Assembly: GCF_009469595.2 (NCBI RefSeq)
Contig: NZ_SSXV01000014.1
Span: 1-64,000 of the forward strand
Length of the DNA: 64,000 nt
Source: Thauera sp. 2A1
GTDB taxonomy: Bacteria > Pseudomonadota > Gammaproteobacteria > Burkholderiales > Rhodocyclaceae
Reading direction: 5' to 3'
The notes below the pieces were generated by a model. The model was given only the letters and a program-made list of their open reading frames with translations, made no database searches and was not told the origin of the DNA. This document shows, piece by piece, positions 16,300 through 25,804 of the stretch. The number at the start of each line of letters is the position of its first letter. The stretch's first letter is position 1. Position numbers and translations under genes: made by a program.

Positions 16300-17808
16300 T
16301 CAAGCCTTGCGCCTGACCTTGTAGAAGGCGAAGCCGCGGCCGTTATGCACGAGCTGCAGCAGTTCCGGGGCAGGGTTGTCCCACTCGTCGGGATCGGTCC
16401 CGAGAACCACCAGGTAGTCGTAGAACGCCGTCCATTTGTCCCAGTAGTGGCTGTCGCTGCCGGGCGCCGTGCCGTGGCTGGCGAGAATCACCTGGCTGAT
16501 CGACGGCGTGTCGCCATCTTCGGTATCCACATGTTCGCGTGCACCTTCGCGCGCTTGCAGGATCTGCTTGCCGGGCACGACGAACAGGCGCGACACCAGC
16601 GCCGACCGCTCGATCACCGCCAGCGTGGGCGCATGGGACATCGCTGCGTCGATCGCGCTTTCAGGGAGGTTGTCCGCCTGCGTCACCAGCAGCCGTGAAC
16701 CGGGCTGCATGGTGCGGAGCGAACTGCGCAACTCGAGCAGCGGATGGGAGATCGACGACCAGTTGACCGACACATCCACGACACGGAAGGCAATCGTGAC
16801 CAGGCAGATGGCGAAGAAGGCATTCTGCCCTTCGAGCTTGCGCAGGTCGGTCGAGATGAAACCGAGCGTCATGAAGAAGATGCCGACGACGAGCCGCTCA
16901 TCAGCCATCAGCGAGCCGAAAGCCATGCTGGGCATCGCAAGGAAGGCGAGCGTGAGCGAGATGGCAACAACGATGCCGGCGCGATGGAAGCGCACCAGTC
17001 CCCGGCGCATGGCGACGACGATCGCCCCCATGATCAGCGCGAGGAAAGGGATGTCCACCAGGTCCGAATACACCGACAGGAAACGGGTGACTGCGCCGAG
17101 CTTGCCTTGCGCTTCCCACACGTTCTCATGTGCCAGGCCCCAGGTCGGGCTGTGCAGCAGCAGGTAAAGCGCGGGCAGGAAAGGCAGGCCGAGCGCCAGC
17201 GCGCTGCCGATGAGCTTGCTGGGCCGCAGTGAGCCCGACGTCCACAGGCGCCAGGCTTCGAAACTCGCGATACCCAGGCCGTAGAGGCCGAGTGCCGACA
17301 GGTGGCAGACGTAGAGCACCGCGCAGAAGGCGAGGCTCGCCAGCGCGCGCAGCAACAGCGGCCGGTCGGCAAGCCGTATCCAGGTGGCCAGGCCGAACAC
17401 CGCGACGCCGACGCCGAACAGGTAGTTCATCAGCCCGACGAACAGGAAGCCGTTGTAGACGAAGAGCCCGCCCACCAGCGGCCATGCCGACCATTGGCCG
17501 TACAGGGTGCGGTGCAGGAACATCGGCCCCAGTAGCAGGAGCAGCAGCGTGGCGCCGATGAAGATGCGCCCCGCGGTGTAGATGCCGACCCAGGACGCGA
17601 GGGTCGGCACGGTGAGGTCCATGATCAGGTTGGGGATCGGTGCCCAGGCGGCTTCGTAGTAGCCGGACAGCGAGGCGTTGGCGGGGATCTGCGACAGCGC
17701 GAACATGCGCGCGAGGTGGTTGGGGTAGTCCTCGAGTGGTGGCACGAGGGTGTAGAACAGCGGAACGAGGATCAGGGTGGCGACCAGCAGGGTCTGCTTG
17801 ATGATCAC
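16300..17808 (-). CDS. Polytopic membrane protein, possible GT-C-type fold
   Basis: About 502 residues with ten or more hydrophobic helices, opening with KQTLLVATLILVPLFYTL and, just after the first helix, PPLEDYPNHLARM. A DYPNHLAR-type loop following helix 1 is reminiscent of membrane glycosyltransferases of the GT-C class, whose catalytic acidic residue lies in that loop; a hydrophilic C-terminal domain of about 170 residues follows. I do not recognise a named family. The start is uncertain: the frame stays open to 17997 (GTG), which would overlap ald by 50 bases; GTG at 17808 avoids this and starts at the first helix; a TTG at 17874 is also possible. It lies downstream of ald on the same strand. 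Confidence 0.7.
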   Translation of the reverse strand: MIIKQTLLVATLILVPLFYTLVPPLEDYPNHLARMFALSQIPANASLSGYYEAAWAPIPNLIMDLTVPTLASWVGIYTAGRIFIGATLLLLLLGPMFLHRTLYGQWSAWPLVGGLFVYNGFLFVGLMNYLFGVGVAVFGLATWIRLADRPLLLRALASLAFCAVLYVCHLSALGLYGLGIASFEAWRLWTSGSLRPSKLIGSALALGLPFLPALYLLLHSPTWGLAHENVWEAQGKLGAVTRFLSVYSDLVDIPFLALIMGAIVVAMRRGLVRFHRAGIVVAISLTLAFLAMPSMAFGSLMADERLVVGIFFMTLGFISTDLRKLEGQNAFFAICLVTIAFRVVDVSVNWSSISHPLLELRSSLRTMQPGSRLLVTQADNLPESAIDAAMSHAPTLAVIERSALVSRLFVVPGKQILQAREGAREHVDTEDGDTPSISQVILASHGTAPGSDSHYWDKWTAFYDYLVVLGTDPDEWDNPAPELLQLVHNGRGFAFYKVRRKA

Positions 17809-17947
17809 CCACGGGCGTTCGGCGGTTACATCGGCGGCGGCGCCGACAAAGGGTATCGATCTGACGCTTTGCAATTTCGGTGCGGCCTCTCGGGGCCGGT
17901 TCTGGGGGTGACGAGGGAGCTCTTGAATCGCTGTCCGACGGAATGAA

Positions 17948-19036
17948 TCAGGCCCCTTCGAGGGCTGCCGCGACCGCGGGATGCGCGACTTTACCACCTT
18001 GCAGGTTCAAGCCGGCAGCAAGATGCGGGTCGTCGGCGAGCGCGCGCTGGACACCCTTGTCCGCCAGGGCGAGGATGAAGGGCAGGGTGGCGTTGTTGAG
18101 CGCGAAGGTGGAACTGCGTGCGACCGCGCCCGGCATGTTGGCCACGCAGTAATGCACGATGCCATCGACGACATAGGTCGGATCGGCATGCGTGGTCGGG
18201 TGGCTGGTTTCGAAGCAGCCGCCCTGATCGATCGACACGTCGACCAGCACCGCACCTGGCTGCATGCGAGCCAGCCACTCGCGTGACACCAGGCGCGGGG
18301 TGCGCGCTCCGGGGACGAGCGCTGCGCCGATCAACAGATCGGCTTTAGGCACCAGCGCCTCGATCATGCCCGTGGTGGCGTGCCGGGTGCCGATGGCGCC
18401 GGCGAAGAGTTCGTCGAGACGGCGCAGGCGCTCGATCGAAGGGTCCATGACGATCACGTCGGCGCCCAGTCCGACTGCCATTCGGGCTGCGTTGTAACCG
18501 ACGACGCCGCCACCGAGGATCACCACCCTTGCGGGCGCCACGCCCGGCACGCCGCCCAGCAGCACGCCGGCGCCGCCGCGTGGCTTTTCGAGGCAGGTCG
18601 CCCCGGCCTGGATCGCCATGCGGCCGGCAACTTCGCTCATCGGCGCCAGCAGGGGAAGCCCGCCCGACGGGCTGGTCACCGTCTCGTAAGCGATGGCCGT
18701 GGTCCCGGCTTCGAGCAGCCTCTTCGCCTGCTGCGGATCGGCGGCCAGGTGCAGGTAGGTGAACAGCGCGTGGTCGGCGCGCAACAGGCTGCACTCGTGC
18801 GGCTGCGGCTCCTTCACCTTGACGATGAGCTCGCTGCGGGCGAAAACCTCTTCGGGCGTAGCGACCACCTCGGCGCCGCTTGCGCGGTATTGCTCGTCGG
18901 TCAGGCCGATCGCGGCACCGGCACCCTGTTGCACGAGGACCTGGTGACCACGGGCGATGAGCTCGCGCACGCTGTGCGGCGTCGCGCCGACGCGGTACTC
19001 GTGCGTCTTGATTTCCTTCGGAACGCCGACACGCAT
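17948..19036 (-). CDS. ald: Alanine dehydrogenase
   Basis: A 362-residue NAD-dependent enzyme interconverting L-alanine and pyruvate plus ammonium. Typical N-terminus [17 protein letters not shown], substrate-site Lys in VKVKEPQ, His in HLAAD, and a Rossmann core ([19 protein letters not shown]) near residue 170; the length fits the family. It starts seven bases after the moaA stop, so both are probably co-transcribed from upstream of moaA. A link between alanine catabolism and molybdenum cofactor synthesis is not known to me, so the pairing is probably incidental. Confidence 0.95.
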   Translation of the reverse strand: MRVGVPKEIKTHEYRVGATPHSVRELIARGHQVLVQQGAGAAIGLTDEQYRASGAEVVATPEEVFARSELIVKVKEPQPHECSLLRADHALFTYLHLAADPQQAKRLLEAGTTAIAYETVTSPSGGLPLLAPMSEVAGRMAIQAGATCLEKPRGGAGVLLGGVPGVAPARVVILGGGVVGYNAARMAVGLGADVIVMDPSIERLRRLDELFAGAIGTRHATTGMIEALVPKADLLIGAALVPGARTPRLVSREWLARMQPGAVLVDVSIDQGGCFETSHPTTHADPTYVVDGIVHYCVANMPGAVARSSTFALNNATLPFILALADKGVQRALADDPHLAAGLNLQGGKVAHPAVAAALEGA

Positions 19037-19043
19037 GGCCGCC

Positions 19044-20123
19044 TCATCCGCCGATATAGGACATCTCGATCTTGCGCGCCGTGGGTGTCGCGGCAGTGCG
19101 GATCTCCGAGTAGCGGTCATCGCGCTGCTGCCAGACCGCGGCGATCGCGGCGTCGATGTGATCGTCGTCCGCGCCGCCGCGCAGCAGCGCCCGGAGGTCG
19201 TGGCCCTGCTGGGCGAACAGACAGGTGTAGAGCTTGCCCTCGGTTGACAGCCGCAGGCGCGTGCAGCTCGAGCAAAAAGCCTGGGTCACCGAGGAGATCA
19301 CGCCGATCTCGCCGGCGCCGTCCCTGTAGCGCCAGCGTGCGGCGACTTCGCCCTGGTAGTTGGGCTCCACGGGCTCGAGCGGAAACAGCCGGTCGATGCG
19401 TGCGACGACGTCGCGCGAGGGCAGCACTTCGTCCATCTTCCAGCCGTTGGAGCTGCCGACGTCCATGAACTCGATGAAGCGCAGGATGTGGCCGCTATGA
19501 CGGAAGTGGCTGGCCATCGCCTCGATGCCATGGTCGTTGGTGCCGCGCTTGACGACCATGTTCACCTTGATCGGCCCCAGGCCCGCGTCGCGCGCCGCGG
19601 CGATGCCTTCGAGCACGCGAGAGACGGGAAAGTCGGCGTCGTTCATGCGACGGAAAGTTTCGTCGTCCAGCGCATCCAGGCTGACGGTGACGCGGTGCAG
19701 ACCGGCCTCCTTCAGCCGGCGCGCCAGCTTGGGCAGCAGCACGCCGTTGGTGGTGAGGGTCAATTCGACCCCGTCGAGCTCCGCCAGCATGGCGATGAGC
19801 CGCTCCAGGTCCTTGCGCAGCAAGGGCTCGCCGCCGGTGATGCGGATCTTGCGCACGCCGAGCGCGGCTGCGCGGCGTGCGACGCGGGTGATCTCCTCGA
19901 AGCTCAGGAGCTCCTCGCGCGGCAGGAACGGATAGTCGTTGCCGAACACCTCCCGCGGCATGCAATAGATGCAGCGGAAGTTGCAGCGGTCGGTGACGGA
20001 GATTCGCAGATCACGCAGGCTGCGGCCGCGCTGGTCAAGCGGCGCCCCCTCGCCCGACCGGTGTGTGCTGCCTGCAGCCAGGGCAAAAGGCGTCGCCGCT
20101 TCGCGGATGGGGATCACTTTCAT
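19044..20123 (-). CDS. moaA: GTP 3',8-cyclase (molybdenum cofactor biosynthesis protein A)
   Basis: A 359-residue radical-SAM enzyme that converts GTP to the first molybdopterin intermediate. Features: N-terminal cluster motif CNFRCIYC, the GGEPLL motif, the C-terminal second 4Fe-4S region ([18 protein letters not shown]) and the conserved terminal Gly-Gly (MSYIGG). An N-terminal extension of about 35 residues precedes the core. The start at 20123 (MKVIPIREA) is the best compromise; in-frame Met codons at 20144, 20168 and 20186 are alternatives, none with a strong ribosome site. No MoCo riboswitch was seen upstream. Confidence 0.95.
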   Translation of the reverse strand: MKVIPIREAATPFALAAGSTHRSGEGAPLDQRGRSLRDLRISVTDRCNFRCIYCMPREVFGNDYPFLPREELLSFEEITRVARRAAALGVRKIRITGGEPLLRKDLERLIAMLAELDGVELTLTTNGVLLPKLARRLKEAGLHRVTVSLDALDDETFRRMNDADFPVSRVLEGIAAARDAGLGPIKVNMVVKRGTNDHGIEAMASHFRHSGHILRFIEFMDVGSSNGWKMDEVLPSRDVVARIDRLFPLEPVEPNYQGEVAARWRYRDGAGEIGVISSVTQAFCSSCTRLRLSTEGKLYTCLFAQQGHDLRALLRGGADDDHIDAAIAAVWQQRDDRYSEIRTAATPTARKIEMSYIGG

Positions 20124-20377
20124 GGGAAGAATGGCGCGTGTCATTGCAGGTGCCGTCATGGTGAACATGGCTGCGGCGCGGCGCATTGTCCGGCGTCAAT
20201 CGGATGCAGCGCAGCAGCCTACTTGTGCGTCGACCGTCTCGCCCCAGGATGATTCGATTATCGGCAGCCGTCCCGACACACGCAAGGCGCTTGCCCTGCG
20301 TCGCGCTTGGGGGTAAAGATGGCAACGACGACACGGCGTACCGCCTGCCTTTCCCGGCACCCGGAGAACAAAACAAC

Positions 20378-22813
20378 ATGGCCGATCTTGCGCCGCTTCC
20401 TGCAACCGCCCTGCGCGCGAGTTGCGACCCTTCCCGTTTCAATTTCGATTCCACTGCCTCGCTGGCCGACCATGCGGGTGATCTCGGGCAGGCGCGCGCC
20501 GTCGAGGCACTGCAATTCGGCCTGGCGATGGGCCACAGCGGTTACCACGTCTTCGTGCTCGGCGAGCCCGGCAGCGGCAAGCACGCGACCACCTTCCGCC
20601 TGCTGCGCGCGCGCGCGGCCGCGGAGCCGGTGCCGCCCGATCTTTGCTACCTGCACAACTTTGACGAGCCGCTGCATCCGCGTCTGCTCACTCTTCCTGC
20701 GGGACGCGGCGCCGTGCTGCGGGCGCAGATGCAGACATTCATCCGCGAATTGGGCCCAGCGGTCGAATCCGCGCTCGGCAGCGACACACACAGCGACCGC
20801 GTGGAGGCGCTGCAGAACAACCACAAGGCGCGCGAGGAGGGGGCCCTGCGCGAACTGGGCCAGGCTTGCGGCGCTGAAGGCATTTCATTGCTGCAGACCC
20901 CGGAAGGCTTCGTCTTCGCACCCTCGCGCGATGGCGAGGTGCTGTCGCCGGAAGCGTTCGATGCGCTGCCACAGGCGGAACGCGATGAGATCGAGACCCG
21001 AGTGGGCGGCTGGAGCGACAAGCTCGAGGATCTGCTCAACGAGTTCCCCGGCTGGCGCAAGGCACTGCGCGAATCGATCGCGCGCGCCGAGCAGGAGGCG
21101 CTGGGCCCGGCCGTCTCGCATCTGCTGCGTGAGGTACGCGAGCGCCACGCCGACCTGCCCGAAGTACTGAGCTTCCTCGATGCGGTCAGCAAGGACGTGC
21201 TCGACAACGCCGTCAATGGCATCCCACAGGAAGAGGAAGAGGAGGAAGTCACCGAGCCGGACGACAACACACGCTTCCACCGTTACCAGGTGAAGCTGCT
21301 GGTCGATCACGCCACGTCGCAGGGAGCGCCGGTCGTGTTCGAGAACAATCCCGGCTATGGCAACCTGATCGGCCGCATCGAACACATCGTGCAGCAGGGC
21401 GCCCAGGTCACGCACTTCAACATGATCCGTGCCGGGGCGCTGCATCGCGCCAGCGGCGGCTACCTGGTCATCGATGCCGAACGCCTGCTGACCCAGCCGT
21501 TTGCCTGGGAAGGCCTCAAGCGCAGCCTGCGCAGTGGCGAGATCCGCATCGAGCCACCGGCCGAAGCGCAGGGCTGGAGTGGTGCGCTGACGCTGGAGCC
21601 GGAGGCGGTGCCCTGCGCGGTGAAGGTGGTGCTGATCGGCGACCGCGAGCTGTATTACCTGCTGATGGAGAACGACCCCGAGTTCGCCGACCTGTTCAAG
21701 GTCGCGGCCGACTTCGACGACGACATCCCGCGCACGCCGGAAAACGAATACGAATATGCGCGGCTCATGGCGCTGCTGGCGCGCGGCGCCAACCTGCTGC
21801 CCATCGACCGCGGCGGCGTGGCACGCCTGATCGAGGAGGCGGCACGGCTGGCCGAGGATGCGGCCAAACTGTCGCTCAACACACGTTCCTTGTCGGACCT
21901 GATGCGCGAGGCCGACCACCACGCCCGCCTCAATGGTCGCGAGACGACTGGCCGCGCTGAAGTCGAGGCGGCGATCGCCGCGCGCGCTCGGCGCTGCAGC
22001 CGCTACCCGCAGCGCGTGCTCGAGTCCATGCTGGACGGTACGACCCTGATTTCCACCGAGGGCGCACGCGCCGGCCAGATCAACGGCCTGGTAGTGGTGG
22101 AACTGGCGGGCGAGCGCTTCGGCTACCCGGTCCGCATCACCGCGACGGTGCGTCTGGGCGAGGGCGACGTGGTGGACATCGAACGCGAGGCCGAGCTTGG
22201 CGGCGCGATCCACTCCAAGGGGGTGATGATCCTGTCGGCCTTCCTCGCGGCCCGCTACGCGCGCCACCAGCCGCTGTCGTTGTCGGGCAGCCTGGTCTTC
22301 GAGCAGTCGTACGGTATGGTGGAGGGCGATTCGGCCTCGCTGGCCGAGCTGTGCGCGCTCTTGTCGGCGCTCGCCCAGGTGCCCATCCAGCAACGCTTCG
22401 CGATCACAGGCTCGGTGAACCAGTTCGGCGAAGTGCAGGTCATCGGCGGCGTCAACGAGAAGATCGAAGGTTTCTTCGACCTGTGCAAGGCGCGAGGCCT
22501 GGACGGCAGTCACGCCGTCGTGATCCCGGCCGCCAGCGTGCGCCACCTGATGCTGCGCGACGACGTGGTGCGGGCGGCGCGCGACGGACTGTTCCACATC
22601 CACGCCATCGGAACCGTGGACGAGGCGATGACGGTGCTGACCGGCATTCCGGCCGGCGAGCCGGACGCCAAGGGGGTCATCCCGCGCGGCACGCTGAATC
22701 ACAAGGTGGCCTCGGTGCTGGCCGAAATGACCGCCGCACGCCGCGCCCACGACGATGCCGAAGGTCACAAGCCGCTCGGCCACCAACACCGGCAGCGTCA
22801 TGGGGCTTCGTGA
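20378..22813 (+). CDS. Lon-related ATP-dependent protease (AAA_32/LonC-like)
   Basis: An 811-residue single-chain protease unlike classical Lon in its N-terminal half. An ATP-binding loop GEPGSGKH is at residues 62-69, the middle region is helical with an acidic stretch (EEEEEEVTEPDD), the second AAA part contains ASGGYLVIDAERLL and a sensor region, and the C-terminal Lon protease domain carries the Ser-Lys dyad (Ser652 in EGDSASLAE, Lys695 in VNEKIEGF). A GGAGA site precedes the ATG. Substrates are unknown; such proteases are widespread in Proteobacteria. It is divergent from moaA with a 254-base gap. Confidence 0.9.
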   Translation: MADLAPLPATALRASCDPSRFNFDSTASLADHAGDLGQARAVEALQFGLAMGHSGYHVFVLGEPGSGKHATTFRLLRARAAAEPVPPDLCYLHNFDEPLHPRLLTLPAGRGAVLRAQMQTFIRELGPAVESALGSDTHSDRVEALQNNHKAREEGALRELGQACGAEGISLLQTPEGFVFAPSRDGEVLSPEAFDALPQAERDEIETRVGGWSDKLEDLLNEFPGWRKALRESIARAEQEALGPAVSHLLREVRERHADLPEVLSFLDAVSKDVLDNAVNGIPQEEEEEEVTEPDDNTRFHRYQVKLLVDHATSQGAPVVFENNPGYGNLIGRIEHIVQQGAQVTHFNMIRAGALHRASGGYLVIDAERLLTQPFAWEGLKRSLRSGEIRIEPPAEAQGWSGALTLEPEAVPCAVKVVLIGDRELYYLLMENDPEFADLFKVAADFDDDIPRTPENEYEYARLMALLARGANLLPIDRGGVARLIEEAARLAEDAAKLSLNTRSLSDLMREADHHARLNGRETTGRAEVEAAIAARARRCSRYPQRVLESMLDGTTLISTEGARAGQINGLVVVELAGERFGYPVRITATVRLGEGDVVDIEREAELGGAIHSKGVMILSAFLAARYARHQPLSLSGSLVFEQSYGMVEGDSASLAELCALLSALAQVPIQQRFAITGSVNQFGEVQVIGGVNEKIEGFFDLCKARGLDGSHAVVIPAASVRHLMLRDDVVRAARDGLFHIHAIGTVDEAMTVLTGIPAGEPDAKGVIPRGTLNHKVASVLAEMTAARRAHDDAEGHKPLGHQHRQRHGAS

Positions 22814-22905
22814 CTCAGGCCAGCGAGAGATCAAAAAGGAAATGTAACCAGAGCGGGATCGGAAGGCGGTGCATGAGCCGGAACTGGACCGGACAGACTC
22901 CCGCC

Positions 22906-23217
22906 TCAGGTCATCGTCGAGGGCTCGGTGCCGGTCGATGCGTGGAGCTTGATCTTCAGTGCCTTGATCACCTTCAGGATCGTCGAAAACTCCGGGTTGC
23001 CGGCGGGCGAAAGCGCCTTGTACAGGCCTTCGCGCGTGATCCCGGTGGCCTTCGCCAGTTGCGTCATCCCTTGAGCCCGGGCGATGTCATTGAGCGCGGC
23101 ACGCACGACGCTGCCATCACCCGGATCTTCTTCAAGGCAGGCGTCCAGATACATCGCCATGTCTTCCTCGGATCGAAGGTGATCGACAGGGTCCCAACGC
23201 GAAAATTGTTCGGTCAT
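22906..23217 (-). CDS. Antitoxin of a HigBA-like (HI1420-type) system
   Basis: A 103-residue protein with an N-terminal partner-binding part and a C-terminal helix-turn-helix (MTQLAKATGITREGLYKALS) followed by PEFSTILKVIKALKIKL, typical of the HI1420/XRE antidote family. It overlaps the upstream toxin gene by 4 bases in toxin-first order, as in HigBA. It should neutralise the toxin and repress the pair. Start taken at MTEQFS; a Met three codons earlier is possible. The nearby remnants and tRNA genes suggest an acquired module. Confidence 0.9.
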   Translation of the reverse strand: MTEQFSRWDPVDHLRSEEDMAMYLDACLEEDPGDGSVVRAALNDIARAQGMTQLAKATGITREGLYKALSPAGNPEFSTILKVIKALKIKLHASTGTEPSTMT

Positions 23218-23513
23218 CCCTTCCACTCCTTCGCAATCTCGATCGCTCGTTTGATATCGGCGTCCTGGGTACTTTTGTCGCCACCGGCAAGCAGCACAAC
23301 GACGATCGGGCCATGCTGCAGGTAGTAGAGGCGGTAACCAGGGCCGTAATCGATACGAATTTCGCTGACACCGTCTCTGAGCGGCTTGGCATCGCCAAAG
23401 TTGCCGGTTTCTGCCACACGGCGGATTCGCGCGTTGATGCGCATGACTGCGGCTCGATCCTTCAGCTTGGCGAGCCAGCGCGAGAAGCTCGCACTCTGAA
23501 CGATTTCATGCAT
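23214..23513 (-). CDS. Toxin of a HigBA-like system (RelE/ParE fold, Gp49-like)
   Basis: A 99-residue protein with the RelE/ParE-type pattern of the HI1419/Gp49-like family: FSRWLAKLKDRAAVMRINAR, GDAKPLRDGVSEIRI, YGPGYRLYYLQHG and a terminal DIKRAIEIAKEW helix. Members inhibit translation or gyrase. It is the first gene of the pair, overlapping the antitoxin by 4 bases. Start at MHEIVQS is typical; an upstream in-frame Met six codons earlier lacks a better context. It looks intact. Confidence 0.9.
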   Translation of the reverse strand: MHEIVQSASFSRWLAKLKDRAAVMRINARIRRVAETGNFGDAKPLRDGVSEIRIDYGPGYRLYYLQHGPIVVVLLAGGDKSTQDADIKRAIEIAKEWKG

Positions 23514-23553
23514 GGATCGAGTGTAGTCCATGGGTTACAGTGTCGCAACATGA

Positions 23554-23901
23554 CCCGCAGGATGGTGCCTATGCGATGCGCCAGCCTATCCGTTCGGGCC
23601 CTGCGACCTCGACGGCGGCGAGGGTTGCTGCTGCACATGGGAAGCCATCTTCGAAGAGGAGGCCCGTGGACTGGTCTGGCGCTGGCCGAAAGTGCGCCAC
23701 CCGTCCGCCGGCCCGCATATCGCGCGGGCGCCTGAACCTCTGACGATGGAGAGGCTGCGCGCGACCGGCGCCTTTCTTGGCGCTGACGAAGCAACCATTC
23801 AGGCCGCTGCGCGAATCGCGGACTTGTTGCCCAAGGACGAGCCGTCAGCGCGCGGACTGGTTGCCACGTTCGTGCGAGCGGTGAAACGGCTTCTCCAGTA
23901 G
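23554..23901 (+). pseudogene. Open remnant with no start codon, Cys-rich then helical
   Basis: After a TGA at 23551 the frame stays open for about 115 codons to a TAG at 23899-23901. The translation begins with a Cys- and aromatic-rich part (DLDGGEGCCCTWEAIFEEEA) and ends with a helical part (GADEATIQAAARIADLLP). It looks protein-like rather than random GC shadow, but has no convincing start or ribosome site (the first Met is about 70 codons in). I do not recognise the family. It is probably the 3' part of a gene truncated by rearrangement beside the toxin-antitoxin pair. Confidence 0.4.
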
Positions 23902-23970
23902 GCTGGGCGCTGCGGCGCTCAGGTTTCTTGCGTTTGCGCCTTGGGCACGTTGAGTCATGACCAAGAGTAA

Positions 23971-24300
23971 GGCGGCAGCGAAGACAAGACTGTCCGAGCG
24001 CGGCTCGAAATTTCTTCGTCCACGAAGTGGCTCGATGAGACGACGACGAAGCTCGATGAGCTTAATAACAAGTCGCACGACGAGGCGGCGAAGAGCGCGG
24101 ACGGCAGGCGCGGATCGACGTGCTGGCGCGCGGCGGAGCTTTTCGGGGACGTGGTGCGATCGTGCCAAAAGCCGACCAAGCTGCGCCCGCTGACGGCGGC
24201 GATCGTGAAAAAGGCCAGCATCCGTGGCCACGAAGTGGCGCTGGATTACTGGCCTGAAAGCATTGTGAATGCCATCGGCGGTTCACAGTGCGAGGTAACT
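23971..24300 (+). pseudogene. Decayed gene fragment adjoining tRNA-Asn, possibly a recombinase C-terminus
   Basis: Between the TAA at 23968 and the tRNA the frame is open for about 110 codons without a start near its 5' end. It reads TKWLDETTTKLDELNNK, then LFGDVVRSCQKPTK and LRPLTAAIVKKASIRGHEVA. A coiled helix followed by a strand pattern of this sort resembles the tail of zinc-ribbon serine recombinases, but the likeness is weak and was judged by eye. Its position directly at a tRNA gene suits an integration relic. Confidence 0.35.
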
Positions 24301-24376
24301 TGGCTCCCCGACCTGGGCTCGAACCAGGGACCTACGGATTAACAGTCCGGCGCTCTACCGACTGAGCTATCGGGGA
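24301..24376 (-). tRNA. tRNA-Asn (anticodon GTT), copy 1
   Basis: On the minus strand the 76 bases fold into a standard cloverleaf: acceptor TCCCCGA paired with TCGGGGA, D-loop AGCTCAGTCGGTAGAGC, anticodon loop CTGTTAA giving GTT, T-arm with GGTTCGAGCC, and an encoded CCA end. It is identical to the copy at 24436-24511 and lies 59 bases downstream of it in the same transcript. Confidence 0.97.
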
Positions 24377-24435
24377 AAAACTCGGTTGTAATGCTGACTT
24401 GCTGTTCCTTGGAGAAACACCAAGTTGTGAAAACT

Positions 24436-24511
24436 TGGCTCCCCGACCTGGGCTCGAACCAGGGACCTACGGATTAACAGTCCGGCGCTCTACCGACTGA
24501 GCTATCGGGGA
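24436..24511 (-). tRNA. tRNA-Asn (anticodon GTT), copy 2
   Basis: Same 76-base cloverleaf with encoded CCA as the copy at 24301-24376, with no base differences seen. It is the promoter-proximal copy; a sigma-70 promoter lies 13 bases upstream. The pair is probably transcribed as one precursor and cut apart by tRNA-processing RNases. Confidence 0.97.
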
Positions 24512-24523
24512 ACAGAGGCGCGC

Positions 24524-24552
24524 ATTCTAGGTAGTACGCGCGCTTTCGTCAA
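24524..24552 (-). promoter_or_regulatory. Sigma-70 promoter of the tandem tRNA-Asn genes
   Basis: Reading the minus strand, TTGACG (24552-24547), a 17-base spacer, and TAGAAT (24529-24524) match the sigma-70 consensus closely. A GC-rich discriminator (GCGCGCC) follows, the type linked to stringent control of stable RNA genes. The start of transcription would fall just before the first tRNA. Confidence 0.8.
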
Positions 24553-24595
24553 GGAAGCTGCGATGATTTTTGTCATCGCCGGCGTTCCCGTCCGG

Positions 24596-25804
24596 TCAGG
24601 CCTTCACGACCTGGCCGATTGCCTTGGCAACGTAACCGATGTTCTTCGAGTTCAGCGCTGCAAGGCAGATGCGGCCGGTGGACACGGCGTAGATGCCGAA
24701 CTCGCTCTTCAGCGTCTCGACCTGCGCGGCGCTGAGGCCGGTGTAGGAGAACATGCCGCGCTGCTTGATGACGAAGGAGAAATCCTGCGCCACGCCTGCG
24801 GCCTTGAGCTGCTCCACCAGCCCGGTGCGCATCGCGCGGATGCGCTCGCGCATGCCGCCCAACTCGTCTTCCCACATCTGGCGCAGTTCGGCCGAGTTCA
24901 GCACCGCCGCGACGATCGCGCCGCCATGCGTGGGTGGGTTGGAGTAGTTGGTGCGGATCACGCGCTTCAGTTGCGACAGCACGCGGGCCGATTCGTCCTT
25001 GCTGGCGGTGATGATCGACAGCGCGCCGACGCGCTCGCCATACAGCGAGAAGCTCTTCGAGAACGAGCTCGAGATGAAGAACTGCAGGCCGCTGGCCGAG
25101 AAGGCACGCACCGCGACGGCATCAGGTTCGATGCCGTCAGCGAAACCCTGGTAGGCCATGTCGAGGAAGGGCACCAGGCCGCGGCCGCGGCAGACGTCGA
25201 CCACGTCGTTCCACTGTGCGTCGCTGAGGTCGGCGCCGGTCGGGTTGTGGCAGCAGGCGTGCAGCACGACCACCGAGCCCGGCTGCAGCGTGTCGAGCTT
25301 GGCCTTCATGGCGGCGAAGTTCACGCCGCGGGTCTCGGGCTCGTAGTATGGGTAGTTCTCGACCGGGAAGCCGGCGGCTTCGAACAGGGCGCGGTGGTTC
25401 TCCCAGCTCGGGTCGGAGATATACACGGTGGCGCCGGGCAGCAGGCGCTTGATGTAATCGGCGCCGATCTTCAGCGCGCCGGTGCCGCCCAGCGCCTGGG
25501 CGGTGACGACCTTGCCTTCGGCGATGAGGGCGGATTCCTTGCCGAACAGCAGGTTCTGCACCGCGTTGTTGTAGGCGGCGGGGCCTTCGATCGGCTGGTA
25601 GCCACGGGCGGGAGCGGCTTCGAGGCGGGCCTTCTCGGCGCTGCGTACTGCTGCGAGCAGCGGGATCTTGCCGTTGTCGTCGTAATAGACGCCCACGCCG
25701 AGGTTGACCTTTTCAGCACGGGTGTCGGCGGCGAAGGCCTCGTTCAGGCCAAGGATCGGGTCACGGGGCGCCATCTCGACGGCGGCGAAGATCGAAGCGG
25801 ACAT
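24596..25804 (-). CDS. Aspartate/aromatic amino acid aminotransferase (AspC/TyrB family)
   Basis: A 402-residue PLP enzyme of aminotransferase family I. Typical N-terminus FAAVEMAPRDPILGLNEAF, the LGVGVYYDDNG motif, LHACCHNPTG, and PLP-binding Lys in SSSFSKSFSLYGERVG with conserved Arg near the C-terminus (GRICLAALN). It transfers amino groups between aspartate, tyrosine or phenylalanine and 2-oxoglutarate; the aspartate/aromatic preference cannot be fixed from sequence alone. It is divergent from uvrB across a 155-base gap. Confidence 0.94.
   Translation of the reverse strand: MSASIFAAVEMAPRDPILGLNEAFAADTRAEKVNLGVGVYYDDNGKIPLLAAVRSAEKARLEAAPARGYQPIEGPAAYNNAVQNLLFGKESALIAEGKVVTAQALGGTGALKIGADYIKRLLPGATVYISDPSWENHRALFEAAGFPVENYPYYEPETRGVNFAAMKAKLDTLQPGSVVVLHACCHNPTGADLSDAQWNDVVDVCRGRGLVPFLDMAYQGFADGIEPDAVAVRAFSASGLQFFISSSFSKSFSLYGERVGALSIITASKDESARVLSQLKRVIRTNYSNPPTHGGAIVAAVLNSAELRQMWEDELGGMRERIRAMRTGLVEQLKAAGVAQDFSFVIKQRGMFSYTGLSAAQVETLKSEFGIYAVSTGRICLAALNSKNIGYVAKAIGQVVKA

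Noticed and set aside
20124..20377. MoCo riboswitch upstream of moaA
   Set aside because: I could not find the conserved paired elements or loops in the moaA/lon gap.
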